A stretch of 64,000 nucleotides of DNA from Ardenticatenaceae bacterium (GTDB taxonomy: Bacteria > Chloroflexota > Anaerolineae > Promineifilales > Promineifilaceae), in the NCBI GenBank assembly GCA_020634435.1, contig JACKBS010000005.1, forward strand, positions 868,001 to 932,000. The letters run 5' to 3'. Both the position numbers and the translations under genes were made by a program. The notes under the pieces are model-generated. The model was given only the letters and a program-made list of their open reading frames with translations, had not been told where the DNA came from and did not search any database. Below are positions 23,597-31,366 of this stretch, one piece after another. Position 1 is the first letter of the stretch; every line of letters begins with the position of its first letter.

Positions 23597-24937
23597 ATGA
23601 CTGAACAAAAACTATCCTGGAAAGAGAAGATTTTTTACACAACCCCCAATGACGATCGCAACCGAATGCGCACCGTCGCCAACAACCTCATCTTGCACAT
23701 TCATCCCACCAAAGTGGCCAAACCGGCGCTGCGCTTCAGCTACACCTGGGGCCTGGGCGGGCTATCATCTGTTTTGGTGGTTTTTCTCATCCTCACGGGC
23801 GTCCTGCTCATGTTCCGCTACGACGCCAGCGTGGAAAATGCTTACACCTCGGTCCAATACCTGGAGACGCAGGTCGCTTTTGGCGCACTGATTCGCAATA
23901 TTCACCACTGGTCAGCCAATCTGCTGGTGGTAACGGTGTTTCTGCATATGATCCGGGTTTTTCTTACCGGCGGATTCAAAAAAGGCCGCGCCCTTAACTG
24001 GACTCTCGGCCTTTTTTTGTTGGTGCTGGTGCTGGCATTTAACTTCACCGGTTACCTGCTGCCGTGGGACCAACTGGCCTATTGGGCAGTCACCGTAGGG
24101 ACAAGCTTGCTAAGCTACGTGCCGCTGATTGGTACGGCCGTTTCTAACTTCCTCCTCGGTGGGCCAGAGGTTGGGCAGACGACCCTGCGCAACTTTTACG
24201 CCATCCACGTTGCCGTGCTGCCCGCTATCATGATTTTGGCGATGTCTTACCACTTCTGGCGCGTCCGCAAAGATGGTGGCATCTCCCAACCAGAAGGCGG
24301 CGAACGGGAACGTGTCGAAAAGGTCACGACGATTCCGCATTTGGTGCAAATTGAACTGGCTGCAACGGCCGTACTGACCCTCGTTATCCTGGTCTGGGCC
24401 ATTTTTGTGCCCGCACCGCTGGAAGCATTGGCCAATCCCAGCCACCCGCCGAACCCGGCCAAAGCTGCCTGGTATTTCCTCGGCTTGCAAGAACTGCTGC
24501 TGCACATGCACCCGCTGGCCGCCATGCTGCTGCCGCTGACGCTGTTCACCGGCATCGCTTTGCTGCCCAAACTGGACCCCCAAGAAGACAACATCGGCAT
24601 TTATTTCCGTTCCCACAAAGGCCGCTTTGCCGCCCTGTTTGGTGCGCTGCTGGCCCTGCTGTTGGTGCCGTTGGCCGTGCTGTTGGATGAATATTGGCTC
24701 GATTTACCCGGCCTGTTCCCCACCTGGCCTACGCTCATCACCACCGGACTTGTTCCGCTGCTGGCTACCCTGGCGATGTTTGCGCTCATGTACGGCTACT
24801 TCCGTAAGGCGGGCAAGCTCAATCACAGCGAAGCCCTGGTTGGCCTGTTCAGCTTCATCATGATCAGCTTTGTGGCCCTGACTCTCATCGGCATCTTCTT
24901 CCGTGGGGCCAACATGGCGCTGGTTTTACCATTTTAA
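23597..24937 (+). CDS. Cytochrome b of a bc-type quinol oxidising complex (fused form)
   Basis: A 446-residue membrane protein that oxidises quinol in a bc complex. The N-terminal four-helix part has two haem-ligating His pairs, in NIHHWSANLLVVTVFLHMIR and FYAIHVAVLPAIMILAMSYHFW, and GYLLPWDQ at the quinone site. The C-terminal part has PNPAKAAWYFLGLQELL, the PEWY-like loop typical of subunit IV-type proteins, so the b6 and subunit IV parts are fused. An AGGAGG-like site (GGAGG) precedes the start. The Rieske and cytochrome c genes of the same complex follow, but are now separated from it by an IS4-type insertion. The upstream region carries the two-component repeat box. Confidence 0.93.
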   Translation: MTEQKLSWKEKIFYTTPNDDRNRMRTVANNLILHIHPTKVAKPALRFSYTWGLGGLSSVLVVFLILTGVLLMFRYDASVENAYTSVQYLETQVAFGALIRNIHHWSANLLVVTVFLHMIRVFLTGGFKKGRALNWTLGLFLLVLVLAFNFTGYLLPWDQLAYWAVTVGTSLLSYVPLIGTAVSNFLLGGPEVGQTTLRNFYAIHVAVLPAIMILAMSYHFWRVRKDGGISQPEGGERERVEKVTTIPHLVQIELAATAVLTLVILVWAIFVPAPLEALANPSHPPNPAKAAWYFLGLQELLLHMHPLAAMLLPLTLFTGIALLPKLDPQEDNIGIYFRSHKGRFAALFGALLALLLVPLAVLLDEYWLDLPGLFPTWPTLITTGLVPLLATLAMFALMYGYFRKAGKLNHSEALVGLFSFIMISFVALTLIGIFFRGANMALVLPF

Positions 24938-24996
24938 TTTGATTGCAATTCTCACCCTCACCTCAATCCTCTCCCTCAAGGGCGAGGAGGCCAATT

Positions 24997-25027
24997 CCCT
25001 CCCCCTGCCAGGGCTGAGGGGAGGACA
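24997..25027 (+). repeat. Left 31-bp inverted repeat of the insertion
   Basis: It starts CCCTCCCCCTGCCAGGGCTG and matches the reverse complement of 26203-26233 except at the centre of its own small palindrome (CTGCCAG against CTGGCAG). Confidence 0.75.
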
Positions 25028-25048
25028 TGTTTGGGAGTTGGAAAAAGA

Positions 25049-25111
25049 ATAGCTCATCAAGGACAATTCTGATGTCTTCCAAAACGTCAGAAGGAGTTCA
25101 AGATGAGCTAT
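25049..25111 (+). promoter_or_regulatory. Nested stem-loop covering the transposase start
   Basis: The outer stem is ATAGCTCATC (25049-25058) with GATGAGCTAT (25102-25111), ten perfect pairs that include the ATG at 25103. The inner stem is 25067-25075 with 25084-25092, nine pairs with one G-U. The Shine-Dalgarno AAGGAG (25091-25096) is partly inside the structure. Transcripts entering from outside would hide the start, as in IS10 and IS50. Confidence 0.6.
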
Positions 25112-26197
25112 CCCGTACTTTATCAATGGATTCAAACAATCGCCACCCATTTGCCTTGTCTCAATAGCTGGCAAGTTGAAAATGTCGGCTTGTTTACTAT
25201 CGGCATCATGCGTGCAGAAAGTTGCCAACAGCAGCAGATTGCCCGCCAGGTAGCGACAGGTGAGAAAATTGAGAGCTGCGCCCGACGCTTGCGACGTTTT
25301 CTGGACAATGCGCTGTTTCCGCTGCACGCCTTCTTCGCGCAATGGACTGCCTGGATTGTTAGTCAATTGCCGCCGGGGAAGCTTTATCTGCTGGTCGATG
25401 AAACGAAGTTGCAAGACCGTCTGGCAGTCATGGTTGTGGGCGTCGCTTGGGAAGGTCGGTGTATTCCCTTGGCATGGCGCTGTTACCTGGCTAACAATCA
25501 TGAGCAGTATCCAGCTGAGGGACAAGTAGGCATAATCACAACCTTGTTGCAAGCAGTCCAGAAGGGTATCGCTACAAACAGAGAGGTGGTTGTGCTGGCC
25601 GACCGGGGCATTGGGACCTCTCCCGATTTGTGTCAGGCTGTGGCTAACCTGGGATGGTACTATCTGTTCCGCGTGACCAGCATGACAAAGGTATGTACCG
25701 ATGAAGGCGATTTGTCTATTGCCCACATGGTGCAAGCTGGGGAACAGTGGTCGGCTGCTGGGCTTGTCTTCAAGCAGCGGGGTCGGTTGCCAGCAACGGC
25801 CCATGCTATTTGGAGCGCTGGCTATGACCAACCGTGGGCCCTGGTGACCAACGACACGACGCTGACTGGATTCGAGTATGCGAATCGAAACTGGCAAGAA
25901 CAAAGCTTCCGTGACCTGAAAAGCGGTGGCTGGCAGTGGGCAGACAGTCGCATCAGTCATCCAGACCACATGGGTCGTCTGCTTGTTTTGCTGGTGGTTG
26001 CCTATGCTTGGTCGCTTGCTTTGGGCAGTGTTGCGGCAGCCCAAGGACGCACCCAACCTATGCAACGCCATGAAGATGGCTGCAAACGTCGCCATTGGAG
26101 CCTGTTCAAAGAGGGGATTCAATTCTTCTTTGAATTTGTGCTGAGACATAACCATTTTATCAATTTACAATTTCTACCCGACCCTAGAATTACCTGA
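25103..26197 (+). CDS. IS4-family DDE transposase
   Basis: A 364-residue transposase that appears intact. The catalytic triad is visible: first Asp in LLVDETKL, second in VVVLADRGIG, and the C-terminal signature Y-(2)-R-(3)-E-(6)-K in YANRNWQEQSFRDLK, which is the IS4-family hallmark. It has AAGGAG six bases before the ATG. It lies within a 1.24-kb element between cytochrome b and Rieske genes in the same orientation, so read-through from the respiratory operon is expected. A stem-loop over the start probably limits translation from such transcripts. Long open frames on the opposite strand here are shadows of this gene. Confidence 0.93.
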   Translation: MSYPVLYQWIQTIATHLPCLNSWQVENVGLFTIGIMRAESCQQQQIARQVATGEKIESCARRLRRFLDNALFPLHAFFAQWTAWIVSQLPPGKLYLLVDETKLQDRLAVMVVGVAWEGRCIPLAWRCYLANNHEQYPAEGQVGIITTLLQAVQKGIATNREVVVLADRGIGTSPDLCQAVANLGWYYLFRVTSMTKVCTDEGDLSIAHMVQAGEQWSAAGLVFKQRGRLPATAHAIWSAGYDQPWALVTNDTTLTGFEYANRNWQEQSFRDLKSGGWQWADSRISHPDHMGRLLVLLVVAYAWSLALGSVAAAQGRTQPMQRHEDGCKRRHWSLFKEGIQFFFEFVLRHNHFINLQFLPDPRIT

Positions 26198-26202
26198 AAA
26201 GG

Positions 26203-26233
26203 TGTCCTCCCCTCAGCCCTGCCAGGGGGAGGG
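26203..26233 (-). repeat. Right 31-bp inverted repeat of the insertion
   Basis: Reverse complement partner of 24997-25027 with a change only at the central palindrome. The sequence beyond it (CCAGGGTGGGGG) does not match the left flank. Confidence 0.75.
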
Positions 26234-26266
26234 CCAGGGTGGGGGTAGATTTTCGGAGTACGTATC

Positions 26267-26752
26267 ATGACTACCCAAGACAACAACCTCTCCCGCCGCG
26301 ATTTTCTCAAGCTGGGCATTGGGGCGCTGAGTGCGCTGGCCGTGCTGGAGATGAGCGGCGTGAGTCTCTTTTTTATGCAGCCGCGCAGCCTGGAAGGTGA
26401 ATTTGGTGGCGTGGTGAACGCGGGGCCACTAGATTCATTTCCGCTCGGCTCGGTGGTGGAGTTTCCAGACGGCCGTTTCTTCCTCATTCACGCGCCGGAT
26501 GGTGGGTTTCTCGCCGTGTACAGCCGCTGTACCCACCTGGGCTGTACCATCAGTTGGGAAGCCAACAAGAACCAATTCTTCTGTCCCTGTCACGCGTCCA
26601 GCTTCGATACCAATGGCGATGTGCAAAATCCGCCCGCGCCGCGCGCCCTGGATTTGTTCGCCATCACCATCGAAGAAGGCCAGGTGCTCGTCGATACCGG
26701 CAGCATCACCCAGCGCGACAAATTTGCTACCGACCAACTTACGTATGCCTGA
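26267..26752 (+). CDS. Rieske [2Fe-2S] protein of the bc complex
   Basis: A 161-residue protein with a Tat-type start SRRDFLK followed by a hydrophobic helix that probably stays as membrane anchor. The Rieske cluster ligands are in CTHLGC and CPCHAS, each with Cys and His, and the two outer cysteines that form the stabilising disulphide are also there. It accepts an electron from quinol at cytochrome b and passes it to cytochrome c. GGAG stands nine bases before the ATG. The gene originally followed cytochrome b directly; the IS now lies between. The trihaem cytochrome c gene follows after 79 bases. Confidence 0.95.
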   Translation: MTTQDNNLSRRDFLKLGIGALSALAVLEMSGVSLFFMQPRSLEGEFGGVVNAGPLDSFPLGSVVEFPDGRFFLIHAPDGGFLAVYSRCTHLGCTISWEANKNQFFCPCHASSFDTNGDVQNPPAPRALDLFAITIEEGQVLVDTGSITQRDKFATDQLTYA

Positions 26753-26756
26753 AATG

Positions 26757-26817
26757 TAATTAAGTAATTGGCTTAATGACTCAATTACCCAATTGCTTAA
26801 TTACTCAATGACTAATT
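26757..26817. repeat. AT-rich heptad-type palindromic repeat
   Basis: TAATTAAGTAATTGG (26757-26771) pairs with CCAATTGCTTAATTA (26789-26803) with one mismatch, followed by further ACTCAATGACTAATT units. It belongs to the same architectural class as 38606, 46888, 47821 and 53506. Confidence 0.6.
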
Positions 26818-26831
26818 CACGGAACAATCTT

Positions 26832-28385
26832 ATGAATAAGTACAACGTTATTAGCTTTTTTGGATTCCTTGCCCTCGTCATCATCTTCCCGATTTATGCC
26901 TGGTATGAACCTACCCAGCGCGCCGATGCCCAAGACGATTTGCAAAACCAATACGTCACTGACGCCTCAGTGATCTACATCGAAAATTGCGCCGTTTGCC
27001 ACGGCATCGAAGGTGAAGGCATTGGTGCGACGCCTGCGCTGAACAGCGCTGCCCTACAAAGCATGGATTACGAAGAGCTCTTCAAAGTGATCGCTCGCGG
27101 CCGCTACGGCACCGCTATGACCGGCTGGCACGAAGATGAAGGCGGCCTGTACAACGACTACCAGATTCAGCAGCTCATCGCCCTCATTCGCTACGCCGAC
27201 TGGACGCAAATTGGGGAGCTAGCTGCCTCGCAAGGGCTGATCCCACCCACACTGCCCATCCCTTCGGTGGACCCCGAAATGGTGGCCCATATCATCGAGA
27301 TGAGTCCCGAAGCTGGCTCTGAGTGGGCTGCCGGGTTCCAGCTTTACGCAGGCAACTGCACCGTTTGCCACGGCATTGAAGGCGAAGGCACTGACATTGG
27401 CGTACCGCTCAACACCGAAGACATCCAAAGCCGCGACGCCGAAGAGCTCATTCGCATCATCAGCGAAGGGGTCAGCGGCACGGCGATGGTGCCCTGGCAC
27501 AACGCCCTCACACCTGATGAAATTGCGTCCATCGTAGAATTTTTGCAGCACTGGGACGAGATCGAAGCTGAAGGCATTGTGCTCACCCCGCCAGAACCCG
27601 TTTGGGTTGATGTGGATGATCCAGAATCTATGCTGGAATTGGGCGAGCGCATCTACAGCACCACCTGCGTCGCCTGCCACGGCGAAGACGGCAGCGGTGG
27701 CACGGGGCCTGCGCTTAACAGCCAGCAGGTGCTCACCGCCAACACGGACGAGCAGCTGCGCAGCACTATCGTGAATGGCGGGTGGCGGCCCAGCAGCACC
27801 ATGCCCTCCTTTGGTGACCGGCTGACCAGTGTGGAAATTGACGCTCTAGTCTCTTACATTCGTGCTTGGGAACCGACGGCACCGTTTGTAGAAAATCCGC
27901 GTGGTACCGAGCAGGGTGGTGGCCCACCGTGGCTGCGCACCGACGATGGCACGACCACCACGCCCGGTAACGGAAACGGTGGCCAGGGCAACCAGGGTAA
28001 TCAGGGTGGCGGTAGTGGTCAGGGTGGCCCGCCGTGGCGCGAATCTGGCACCGACACCACCTCTGGACAGGCAACCCAAAGCCACACGGACACGTCTGCT
28101 GCCGCCGAGCAAGGGCCAACAATTGCCGTCCAGGGCATGGTGGCGGCTATCGAAAACAGTTTGCTCACCGTGCAAACGGCCGATGGCTCTCTGGTCGAGG
28201 CAATGCTGGGGCCACCCTGGTTCTGGTCTGAGCAAGGAATTGTGCTCAACGTGGGCGACGCCATTGCGCTGGAAGGGTTTGAATCCACCGACCACATGGA
28301 GGTGAACTGGATTACCAACCAGACCAGCGGCGAGACGAAAGTGTTACGAGAAAACGGCCAACCTATCTGGGCTGGCTCCGAGTAA
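26832..28385 (+). CDS. Trihaem cytochrome c with C-terminal beta domain
   Basis: A 517-residue protein. An N-terminal membrane anchor (VISFFGFLALVIIFPIYAWY) is followed by three class I cytochrome c domains with haem sites CAVCH, CTVCH and CVACH. A Gly/Gln/Asn-rich linker follows, with two GGPPW motifs, and a C-terminal domain of about 90 residues (VQGMVAAIENSLLTVQTADG ... VGDAIALEGF) that resembles a small OB-fold-like beta domain. It should take electrons from Rieske and pass them on to a terminal oxidase or other acceptor. The start at 26832 places the anchor at the N-terminus; an upstream in-frame ATG at 26793 lies in a repeat. A terminator follows. Confidence 0.9.
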   Translation: MNKYNVISFFGFLALVIIFPIYAWYEPTQRADAQDDLQNQYVTDASVIYIENCAVCHGIEGEGIGATPALNSAALQSMDYEELFKVIARGRYGTAMTGWHEDEGGLYNDYQIQQLIALIRYADWTQIGELAASQGLIPPTLPIPSVDPEMVAHIIEMSPEAGSEWAAGFQLYAGNCTVCHGIEGEGTDIGVPLNTEDIQSRDAEELIRIISEGVSGTAMVPWHNALTPDEIASIVEFLQHWDEIEAEGIVLTPPEPVWVDVDDPESMLELGERIYSTTCVACHGEDGSGGTGPALNSQQVLTANTDEQLRSTIVNGGWRPSSTMPSFGDRLTSVEIDALVSYIRAWEPTAPFVENPRGTEQGGGPPWLRTDDGTTTTPGNGNGGQGNQGNQGGGSGQGGPPWRESGTDTTSGQATQSHTDTSAAAEQGPTIAVQGMVAAIENSLLTVQTADGSLVEAMLGPPWFWSEQGIVLNVGDAIALEGFESTDHMEVNWITNQTSGETKVLRENGQPIWAGSE

Positions 28386-28410
28386 ACAATTTGCTTTAGA
28401 GTTCGCAAAG

Positions 28411-28446
28411 GGCGCAGAGAAAATAAAAATCTCTGCGTCCTTTTTT
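28411..28446 (+). terminator. Intrinsic terminator after cytochrome c
   Basis: Stem CGCAGAGA (28413-28420) / TCTCTGCG (28430-28437), with TCCTTTTTT following. The arms match the dispersed CGCAGAG repeat family. Confidence 0.75.
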
Positions 28447-28540
28447 GCTGTTTTCCGCATGAAGCTGTGCCGATTTTCTTTGTGGTTCCCCTCAGCTAAA
28501 TCCCTTTGCCAGAAGTTTGTTAAATCCGTATGATCAATGG

Positions 28541-28562
28541 CATACGTTCTACGTGACGTATG
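28541..28562. promoter_or_regulatory. 7-bp dyad CATACGT/ACGTATG, candidate operator
   Basis: CATACGT at 28541-28547 and its exact reverse complement at 28556-28562, eight bases apart, upstream of the phased repeat array and the PocR-type regulator gene. Confidence 0.45.
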
Positions 28563-28573
28563 TCATTTTAGTG

Positions 28574-28657
28574 ATGCAGCCTATTGCTAAACGTTGCATT
28601 GTGATGCAAAATTTGCACCACCTTGCATCATATTGCAACAGATTGCAGTATTTTGCA
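28574..28657 (+). promoter_or_regulatory. Array of nine helically phased TTGCA-like repeats
   Basis: [AT]TGC[AT] starts at 28574, 28584, 28594, 28604, 28613, 28623, 28633, 28643 and 28653. Spacing is 10, 10, 10, 9, 10, 10, 10 and 10 bases. Six of the nine are exact TTGCA, and the last six show an A-rich flank. The array ends 13 bases before the ATG of the regulator. All units face the same side of the helix, which suggests cooperative protein binding, probably by the regulator itself. Confidence 0.7.
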
Positions 28658-28670
28658 ACAGGTGAACCTC

Positions 28671-29426
28671 ATGGAAGATTTGTTAACTACACGGCAGGTA
28701 CAGGATTTATTACAGGTTGATCGGACTACGATTTACCGGATGCGTAAAGACGGCCGTCTCTCAGGTGTGCGCGTCGGTCAGCAGTGGCGTTTCCCCCGGC
28801 AGGAAGTTGAACACTACTTGGGGCTGACACCAGAATCGCCCACGCCGCAAGAAGCTGCGCCAATGCCGCAGGAAATTTTGCCGTTGAACTGTGTCCAATC
28901 AGTTCAGGATGTTTGTGCCGAGATTGCCGAAATTAGCGCTGTCACCACCGATCTCCACGGCAATCCCCTTACCCGCATTAGCAACTGCGGCCGATTTTGC
29001 CGTCTGCTGCTGAATTCGGAAAGCGGCCGTCGTGCCTGTGAAGAATCTTGGCGCAGGCTCGTGCAAGGTGATGATGAGCAGCTCCGTTTTGTTACCTGCC
29101 ACGCGGGCTTGCAGTATGCCCACGCCAGAATTGAGCTGAACGGCGCCAACAGCGCCATGATCATTGCCGGGCAGTTTTATACTACGCCACACCAGGCAAC
29201 CGCTCGTGATTCGGAAATCCGGGCGTTAGCTGACCAGCACAAGGTGGACGCGGATTCCTTGGTGGATGCCAGCCGTGAACTCGTCTTTCTGGATGATCGT
29301 AAAAAACAAGAAATCACTCGTTGGCTGAATAAAGTCGCCCAGGCTTTTGAGCAGATTGGCCGAGAACGGGCCGATTTGATGGGCCGCTTAAAACAAATCG
29401 CCACGATGAGTAACTTGGGCGCCTAA
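28671..29426 (+). CDS. Hydrogenase-linked regulator: HTH_17 (excisionase-type) plus PocR sensor domain
   Basis: A 251-residue protein. The N-terminal helix-turn-helix (LLTTRQVQDLLQVDRTTIYR, then RVGQQWRFPRQEVEHYL) is of the MerR-like excisionase type. After a proline-rich linker comes a PocR-type sensory domain with the conserved cysteines in NCGRFC, RRACEE and VTCHAG and the GLQYAHARI segment. Such cysteines may bind a metal or cluster, so redox or ligand sensing is likely. ATG at 28671 is chosen for the HTH start, with an AGGTG-like site before it; a longer reading into the repeat array is rejected. It lies 141 bases before the hydrogenase genes in the same direction and is probably their regulator (inference). 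Confidence 0.88.
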   Translation: MEDLLTTRQVQDLLQVDRTTIYRMRKDGRLSGVRVGQQWRFPRQEVEHYLGLTPESPTPQEAAPMPQEILPLNCVQSVQDVCAEIAEISAVTTDLHGNPLTRISNCGRFCRLLLNSESGRRACEESWRRLVQGDDEQLRFVTCHAGLQYAHARIELNGANSAMIIAGQFYTTPHQATARDSEIRALADQHKVDADSLVDASRELVFLDDRKKQEITRWLNKVAQAFEQIGRERADLMGRLKQIATMSNLGA

Positions 29427-29567
29427 GGATTCCGGCAGACAGCCACCCTCCTTTTGCGCTTGAGACGACGCTAAACGGCGTCTGGAAAATGGGCTAAAGC
29501 GCGCAGCCCGGCCAGCCAGCACCGTTTCCCGCCGAAATTTATTTCTCACAAGCAAAAGGAGCACATG

Positions 29568-30668
29568 ATGGCTGAGAAGAGCGTCTATGAACACCTTCAG
29601 GGCGAAGGGGTCTCGCGGCGCGAGTTTTTGAAAAGCTGCGGTATCCTGGCGGGGGCAATGGGGTTGAACAAGCTTCCCCCAATCGGCGATAGCAAGTTAC
29701 CGCCCCATTTGCGCAAGGGAGCCAAAATCATTTATGAAATCGCGGCGGCTTTAGAAAGCCACCCCCGCGTGCCGGTCATCTGGTTGGAGTTTCAGGATTG
29801 TGCCGGGTGCAGCGAAGCCTTAACTCGGTCCCAATCCCCCAGCCTGATCGATCTTGTCCTCAACAAAATCTCCATCGAATACCACGAAACTTTAACGGCC
29901 GCTGCCGGGCACCAGACCGAAGCCAACAAGCAGGCGATTATGACGCAGTATCGTGGCCAATACCTGCTGGTGGTAGAAGGCAGCATTCCCACGGCGGGTG
30001 ATGGCGGCTACTGCACCATTGGCGGTCGTGCTGCCGACGATATTTTGCGCGAAGCGGCCGATGGCGCGGCAGCGATCATCGCCACGGGCAACTGTGCTGC
30101 CTTTGGCGGTTTACCGGCGGCTAGCCCCAATCCCACCGGTGCTAAAAGCGTCATGGAACTGCTGCCAGACAAAACGGTGGTTAATATCCCCGGCTGTCCG
30201 GCCATCCCCGAAGCAACGACAGGCACCATTGCGCACTTCCTGGTCTTTGGCAAGCTGCCAGAGCTGGATGATTTGAACCGGCCCAAGACGTTTTATGGGG
30301 TCACGGTGCATGATCGGTGTTTGAGACGGCCGTTTTACGAAGCCGGTAAGTTTGCCAAATCATTCGATGATGAAGGTGCGCAAAAAGGGTGGTGCCTCTA
30401 CAAGCTAGGCTGCAAAGGGCCGACCACCTACAACGCCTGCGCCAGCATCAAGTGGGATGGCGGCACCTCCTTCCCGATTCAGTCCGGCCATCCTTGCCTG
30501 GGCTGCTCAGAACCAGACTTCTGGGACGGCGGCGGTTTTTATCAGGGGCAATCTGCGCCATTGCAGCGGCCTGAGGTCGGGGCTGTTGGGGCCGCAGCGG
30601 CCGTTGGTGTAGTGTTGGGCGCGGGCATGGCCACCGCCAACAAAGCACAAAAGAACAAAAAGAAGTAG
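29568..30668 (+). CDS. hynS: [NiFe] hydrogenase small subunit (Isp-type)
   Basis: A 366-residue precursor with a Tat signal (VSRREFLKSCGILAGAMG). The mature part has the Fe-S ligands of a group 1 small subunit: CAGCSEA near residue 80, GNCAAFGG, NIPGCPA, HDRCLRR and the C-terminal CKGPTTYNAC and HPCLGCSEPDFW motifs. A C-terminal hydrophobic segment followed by lysines anchors it in the membrane. ATG at 29568 is preferred over the adjacent ATG at 29565 for spacing from AAAGGAG. It carries electrons from the NiFe site through Fe-S clusters to the membrane subunits encoded next. Gene order small subunit - isp1 - isp2 - large subunit identifies the Isp type. Confidence 0.95.
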   Translation: MAEKSVYEHLQGEGVSRREFLKSCGILAGAMGLNKLPPIGDSKLPPHLRKGAKIIYEIAAALESHPRVPVIWLEFQDCAGCSEALTRSQSPSLIDLVLNKISIEYHETLTAAAGHQTEANKQAIMTQYRGQYLLVVEGSIPTAGDGGYCTIGGRAADDILREAADGAAAIIATGNCAAFGGLPAASPNPTGAKSVMELLPDKTVVNIPGCPAIPEATTGTIAHFLVFGKLPELDDLNRPKTFYGVTVHDRCLRRPFYEAGKFAKSFDDEGAQKGWCLYKLGCKGPTTYNACASIKWDGGTSFPIQSGHPCLGCSEPDFWDGGGFYQGQSAPLQRPEVGAVGAAAAVGVVLGAGMATANKAQKNKKK

Positions 30669-30679
30669 GAGGAGACATC

Positions 30680-31357
30680 ATGGACTGGAACGCATTTTTA
30701 GAGTTCACGCGGGGACCCTTGTTTTACGTCTCCCTGCTTATTTTTATCGCTGGAATGCTCTACCGGCTGGTGCGGGTTGTGCTGCTGGGTTGGGAGAAGG
30801 ATTACAGCAAACCGCGCGGTAGCAAAGCTGTGGGTGTTGTCAAAACCTGGCTAAAGAGCCTGCTTATTCTGCCCTTTATTCCATGGGTGAAAGGCACGTT
30901 TAAGCGTAACCCCACTATGTACCTGGCTGGTGGACTGTTCCATCTGGGGCTTTTTGTCGTCATTTTGCTGGGGACGCCACACATGCTGGTGTGGAAGAGC
31001 TTGCTCGGCTTTGGCTGGGCCACCCTGCCGCTGCCCATCGTTGATTGGCTTGCTGTGGGGGCCATCATTGCCATGCTGGTGCTCATTACGCTGCGCTTTA
31101 CCCACCCGGTTATGAAGATGCTCAGCGGCTGGCCTGAATGGCTGAACTGGCTGTTTGTCTTTTTGCCCATGATTAGCGGCTACATCATGACTCACCATCT
31201 TTTCTTCCGCTATGAAGTGGCCTACAGCCTGCACATGCTCACCGTCGATTGGATGCTGATCTGGATCCCGATGAGCCGTATTTCTCACTTCATTTTTTAC
31301 CCCTTCTCGCGCACCACGCACGGTACCGAGTGGGGTAAATACGGTGTGAACCCCTAG
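30680..31357 (+). CDS. isp1: Hydrogenase membrane cytochrome b subunit (Isp1/NarI-like)
   Basis: A 225-residue integral membrane protein with about five helices, similar in style to NarI/DsrM cytochrome b. Histidines that could ligate haem b occur in GGLFHLGLF, THPVMKML, MTHHLFF and YSLHMLTV. It would transfer electrons between the hydrogenase and the quinone pool, together with the HdrD-like protein encoded immediately downstream. It starts 12 bases after the small-subunit gene, with AGGAGG upstream, so it is in the same operon. Naming follows the known hynS-isp1-isp2-hynL arrangement. Confidence 0.88.
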   Translation: MDWNAFLEFTRGPLFYVSLLIFIAGMLYRLVRVVLLGWEKDYSKPRGSKAVGVVKTWLKSLLILPFIPWVKGTFKRNPTMYLAGGLFHLGLFVVILLGTPHMLVWKSLLGFGWATLPLPIVDWLAVGAIIAMLVLITLRFTHPVMKMLSGWPEWLNWLFVFLPMISGYIMTHHLFFRYEVAYSLHMLTVDWMLIWIPMSRISHFIFYPFSRTTHGTEWGKYGVNP

Positions 31358-31366
31358 GAGCGCATC

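Larger units (their letters stand above)
24997..26233 (+). mobile_element. IS4-family insertion sequence inside the bc-complex operon
   Basis: About 1.24 kb, bounded by 31-bp imperfect inverted repeats (24997-25027 and 26203-26233) and holding one intact transposase gene. It splits cytochrome b from Rieske. No target duplication is visible next to these ends. It contains no copy of ACGGCCGT, in contrast to the surrounding DNA, consistent with recent arrival. The exact ends are uncertain, because the flanking repeats resemble host intergenic palindromes. Confidence 0.75.

Noticed and set aside
24926..26155. 409-codon open frame opposite the transposase
   Set aside because: It crosses the insertion boundary and mirrors the IS4-type gene.
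28574..28657. CRISPR array or plasmid-type origin iterons
   Set aside because: Units are only 10 bp with no spacers, and no replication or cas gene is near; a regulatory array fits better.
28517..28720. Open frame of 67 codons before the PocR-type regulator
   Set aside because: It runs through the dyad and the phased repeat array and overlaps the regulator start in another frame.
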